Below are positions 61,078 through 64,000 of a stretch of DNA of 64,000 bases, piece after piece. Where the stretch lies: positions 310,001-374,000 of the forward strand of contig WEDG01005619.1 of the NCBI GenBank assembly GCA_017591395.1, given 5' to 3'. The DNA is from Schistocephalus solidus. Taxonomy: Eukaryota; Platyhelminthes; Cestoda; Diphyllobothriidea; Diphyllobothriidae. The notes under the pieces were generated by a model, which saw only the letters and a program-made list of their open reading frames with translations, was not told where the DNA came from and made no database searches. Each line of letters opens with the position of its first letter. Positions within the stretch are counted from its first letter, which is position 1. Made by a program: the position numbers and the translations under genes.

Positions 61078-63100
61078 CTACATGGGGAGTGAAATCATGA
61101 GCTACGTACAGAGTATATATGTGTCTTGTGTGTGGGGGGGTATCGAGGTTAATTTATACTCATCGTTCCCATGCCACCTGCATGACGGAGCCGGCGTTTT
61201 GAGGGCGTTGCAACGAGGAGTGAAATGGGAGAGCAGGGGTATGCTGGGAGCGCTGTCTGTACGTCAAATATGCGGAATGCGTATGACCGTTGTAAGAGCG
61301 TGGGGATGGCGTGCTAGTACCACTTAAAGTTGGCTAGGGAAGACAGACGGCGTGTGTCAATGTCTTCTGAGAGCAAGGTGCTGGGTTCGCTAACCGAATT
61401 GCCATGGCATCCGCTATTGCAAGCACCCGCTTGCGTAAGCCTTCAGAGTAGTTTGCTGGCACCCGGTAGATAATTTGGAAGGCTTCTTTGGCGTCAATCG
61501 GGTGGTTTTTATCGATCAAATGTGAGATACTTTAACCCAAAATTGATCGATTGTCACCTTTTGCTTAGCTATGCAGGTATTTGTTCGCGTATTGTCTTCT
61601 GCAGGTGTCTTGTTGTTCGGCCGAGGTATCCTGTTCCACAGGAGCAGGTAATCGCATTAATACATATCGATGTTGTCTGCAACGGTAGTCGGTCTTTACA
61701 CCCCAACCGTTTGAGAGGGGAATTTGCTAAGAATACGTACAAGTTCACTTCCGGGAAAGAACTAGTGAAAGGCGTCCTTAGACGTCTTCTTGCTGCGTCT
61801 CCTAGATAAGACAGTTTTTAAATAAGTCTTTTTTCTGCAGTGGCAACAGCAGCTTTTGTGGTACGCTCCTTAATAATTTGGAGGATGATTCTCCTCAGAA
61901 AACCTTTTTCGTGGAGTGTATAATGTAGCTTCTGGAGCTCTGCATAAATCTTTTCCAGAGAGCAGATGCGTCGAATTCTGGTCGTTAATGTCTGGACTAA
62001 ACTTACTTTTAGATTAAAGGCAACAAAACTGTGAAAATTAATGTTTAGTCCCGTCCAGTTTTTTTTCAGAATATCATTCGCTGGATAGCACCATCTTCTT
62101 GTTTGTGCATAAGAACATCAAGGAACGCAATAACGTTGTTCGCCTCAGTTTCTGCCGCAAAACTTTAGTTATGGGTGTGCCTTGTTAAACGTTTGAACTA
62201 GCCCATCCATATGAGCGATACTGCTTGTCAGGCAAATTATATCATCTACGTATCGAGAATCGAAATCAAGGTCATTAATATTATCCTTGAGGCATGTTTG
62301 TTCGACCTCGCCCATGAAGACGTTTGCGAGAACTGTCCGTGTCGCCAGCCCATCGATTTGCCTTTAGAGTTGACCATTACATCTAAACGGCGCATTTTGT
62401 GTGCATCGCGTCAATAGTTCTTTTAACGTCTCTACTGTCATACCTATCTGATAGTTCGTTTCCTGTATAAAGTCACACAGATAGTTTATGTTTTCCACTA
62501 CGGGCACGTTGATAAACAGTAAAGATAATCTAATGACAGCATCCTCAGTCCGCCAACATTATTGTTCCTGATAACCTCGACAAATTCAAAAATGTCTTTT
62601 AAACTTCGCGGATAACGACAACTTTACAGTGGCTTTAGATTCTCTATCAGCCACTCTGCAATGGCCTGATAGGGTTTATTTTTCACATCCATTATTAGAC
62701 GATGGGCAAGCTCTTGGTTCTGGATTTTTTGAAGGCAGTACATTCTGGTTATCTTCGTACCCATAGGTTTTAGTCCTTCAAACTCTTTGTCGGACAAAAG
62801 CTCTTCTTATGGAGATCTTTGAGCACTTTTTCAACTGATCTTCAACGGCCGCGTTTCTATCCTTATCCTTCTGGGATTTTGAGAACTTTGTGCTATCCGG
62901 TAAGATTTCTTAAATTTTCGTCACATACTCCTTCCACTCCATCAGTACTTGTCGAGTCCTTGTCCGATCTGGTTAGCACGATGCATTCATTTTGGCGAAG
63001 CTCTCTGAGCCTATCGAGATGGGCCCTTGTAATGGGACCTTTGTTCCTTAGACTCCCAAGGACACATATAAACTTTTGGCATAGCTCATGATTCCATTCC
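61078..63100 (-). pseudogene. Penelope-like element: RT plus GIY-YIG endonuclease
   Basis: Reading down the minus strand in shifting frames: GPITRAHLDRLRELRQNECI with VLTRSDK at about 62970, the start of the PLE RT; ENLKPL and NNNVGGLRMLSLDYLYCLST at about 62550; RQIDGLATRTVLANVFMGEV near 62340; and the intact catalytic RYVDDIICL, with YVDD at 62241-62252. Next comes NNVIAFLDVLMHKQEDGAIQ near 62120. A C-terminal GIY-YIG part follows: CSCGTGYLGRTTRHLQKTIR near 61630 and HLIDKNHPIDAKEAFQIIYR near 61500, then ANPAPCSQKTLTH near 61380. PLEs insert by RT and single-strand nicking. Stops and frameshifts show it is inactive. The N-terminal part is missing. Confidence 0.88.
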
Positions 63101-63110
63101 CATATAATTG

Positions 63111-63159
63111 TAAATGCCTGATGATGAATTACCGACTACATACGTTTGCCAACTGGCAT
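63111..63159 (+). repeat. Inverted copy of PLE terminal block
   Basis: AAATGCCTGATGATG at 63112-63126 and GTTTGCCAACTG at 63144-63155 repeat, in opposite orientation, the blocks at 61073-61059 and 61041-61030. The 17-base spacing is the same. It marks the upstream end of the PLE insertion. The GAAA position is degraded here (GACT). Confidence 0.65.
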
Positions 63160-63169
63160 TTCAATTGAA

Positions 63170-63690
63170 ACATGGGTGTTTTGCCGCACCTTTAACTGTC
63201 AGATTTACCAAGTCTATTGCAGGTGCGTTGAAATCTCCAGTAATAAGAACCTATTGGTGACTTGTTACTTCCTTCACCAAATAAAGGAATGACTCATAGC
63301 TGCACACTTGACGTTTGGTGGTCTTGAGAACGTCAATAATTATAGGTTTTATGAACACTTTTATTACTTTTATCCAGAGGGATTCATATTCAAAGGAAAA
63401 TGCGTGCGCTCGTTCAACTGCCGAGATTCTCGTCCTTACATATACGACTACCACACCTCCCTATCTTTTTTCACAGTCTCTGCGCTAGAGCTGGTATCCC
63501 TCTAGCGAAACCTCGGTATCCACGATTTCGGCTCTAAGCCATGTTTCCATGATGGCAACGGCATCAAGGTTTTTGTCTGAGACTAGCGTCTTGAGTTCGT
63601 CTATATTCCAAAGGAGCCTTTGAGCATTGGTATAACAAAACCTCAATTTAGACTGCGTAAGCCCTTTATATCGATGTGTGGTCATTTTGG
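63170..63690 (-). pseudogene. CR1-type LINE copy C, endonuclease N-terminal half
   Basis: The minus strand reads KLRFCYTNAQRLLWNIDELK, then LDAVAIMETWLRAEIVDTEV and SLEGYQL at 63685-63485; VVVYVRTRISAVERAHAF near 63450; and VLITGDFNAPAID near 63245. These are the first APE endonuclease blocks. The domain then stops at the PLE boundary and resumes at about 60.96 kb. Confidence 0.88.
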
Positions 63691-63699
63691 GATTAAATG

Positions 63700-64000
63700 C
63701 TATAATTACTCAGTGCTTACGAAGACGAACTATCGCATATCATGTCCAGGCTGATGTCTGATGTGTGATCGTCAACCGAAGTGCTGGAGCACCTTGCTTT
63801 ATTTCTACGAGCTCTTTACTTTTGGTTCCTTCGTATTTAGCATCCGTCGTCTCGATTAGGACAAGCCTTGAAGATGTAAGGGTCTGCCACAAGAATGAAC
63901 TTTTCATCAATTTCATTTCCCCATCCTTTATTTGTAATCATTTTTCCCCTGTTCTGTTCTCCTCTTTAGTTTGATGCTCAGGTTCTCTTTTTTGTGCAGT
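63700..64000 (-). pseudogene. CR1 copy C, ORF1 end (partial, runs off the window)
   Basis: A low-quality minus-strand frame (ETTDAKYEGTKSKELVEIKQ, then GAPALRLTI) precedes the ORF2 start, where the ORF1 C-terminus is expected. Assignment is by position only. Confidence 0.35.

Noticed and set aside
1..64000. CRISPR array, bacterial operon or defence system
   Set aside because: No regularly spaced repeats, no ribosome-binding-site-led gene runs, and clear spliceosomal introns and eukaryotic retroelements.

Overview
The window is eukaryotic genomic DNA: AT-rich, intron-like sequence, no bacterial-style operons, and many broken transposable elements. Three features taken together suggest a parasitic flatworm (Platyhelminthes). 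They are a CsRn1-type Ty3/gypsy element with a CHCC Gag box and a tRNA-Trp primer site, several CR1-type LINEs, and a Penelope-like element with a GIY-YIG domain. I cannot name the species, and this placement is inference from the transposon repertoire.

Positions 1 to about 46.8 kb are mostly AT-rich introns. On the minus strand I can assemble a chain of exons from raw splice sites and reading phase: 46758-46813, 43406-43508, 42164-42269, 38547-39019, 31561-31733, 28797-28909, 25376-25457, 24945-24984, 21602-21790, 16689-16896, then 13618-13782 after a gap. Every junction except the one between 16689 and 13782 is phase-consistent without adding anything. Weaker candidates are at 19503-19646, 14857-14925, 2888-3010 and 2323-2379. 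The encoded protein is Thr/Ser/Arg-rich, apparently intracellular and mostly low complexity, and I do not recognise it. The introns hold tRNA-derived SINEs (about 3.6, 14.7, 19.2, 29.1, 30.9, 39.5 and 40.1 kb), a 3' LINE fragment at 8.4-10.9 kb with a second truncated copy at 10.95-11.4 kb, microsatellites, and a CpG-rich block at 6.4-6.55 kb.

Positions 47-64 kb are a transposon cluster. From left to right it contains: a defective Ty3/gypsy element (about 47.2-49.7 kb) whose 3' end is an aberrant reverse-transcription junction; a plus-strand CR1 copy A (50.7-53.1 kb); a minus-strand CR1 ORF1 fragment and a SINE; a minus-strand CR1 copy B (58.15-53.86 kb) interrupted by an opposite-strand LINE endonuclease fragment (about 55.0-56.3 kb); and a minus-strand CR1 copy C (64-58.8 kb) whose endonuclease domain is split by a Penelope-like element at 63.16-61.03 kb. 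All copies carry stops or frameshifts, and none looks active.

The most interesting signals are three. First, the Ty3/gypsy 3' junction carries 17 of 18 bases of the tRNA-Trp 3' end fused to an inverted LTR end. Second, inverted terminal blocks flank the Penelope-like element and carry a CTGATGA...GAAA hammerhead-like core that is also present in the SINE tails. Third, there is a possible 8-nt micro-exon with the same phase behaviour as a nearby normal exon.
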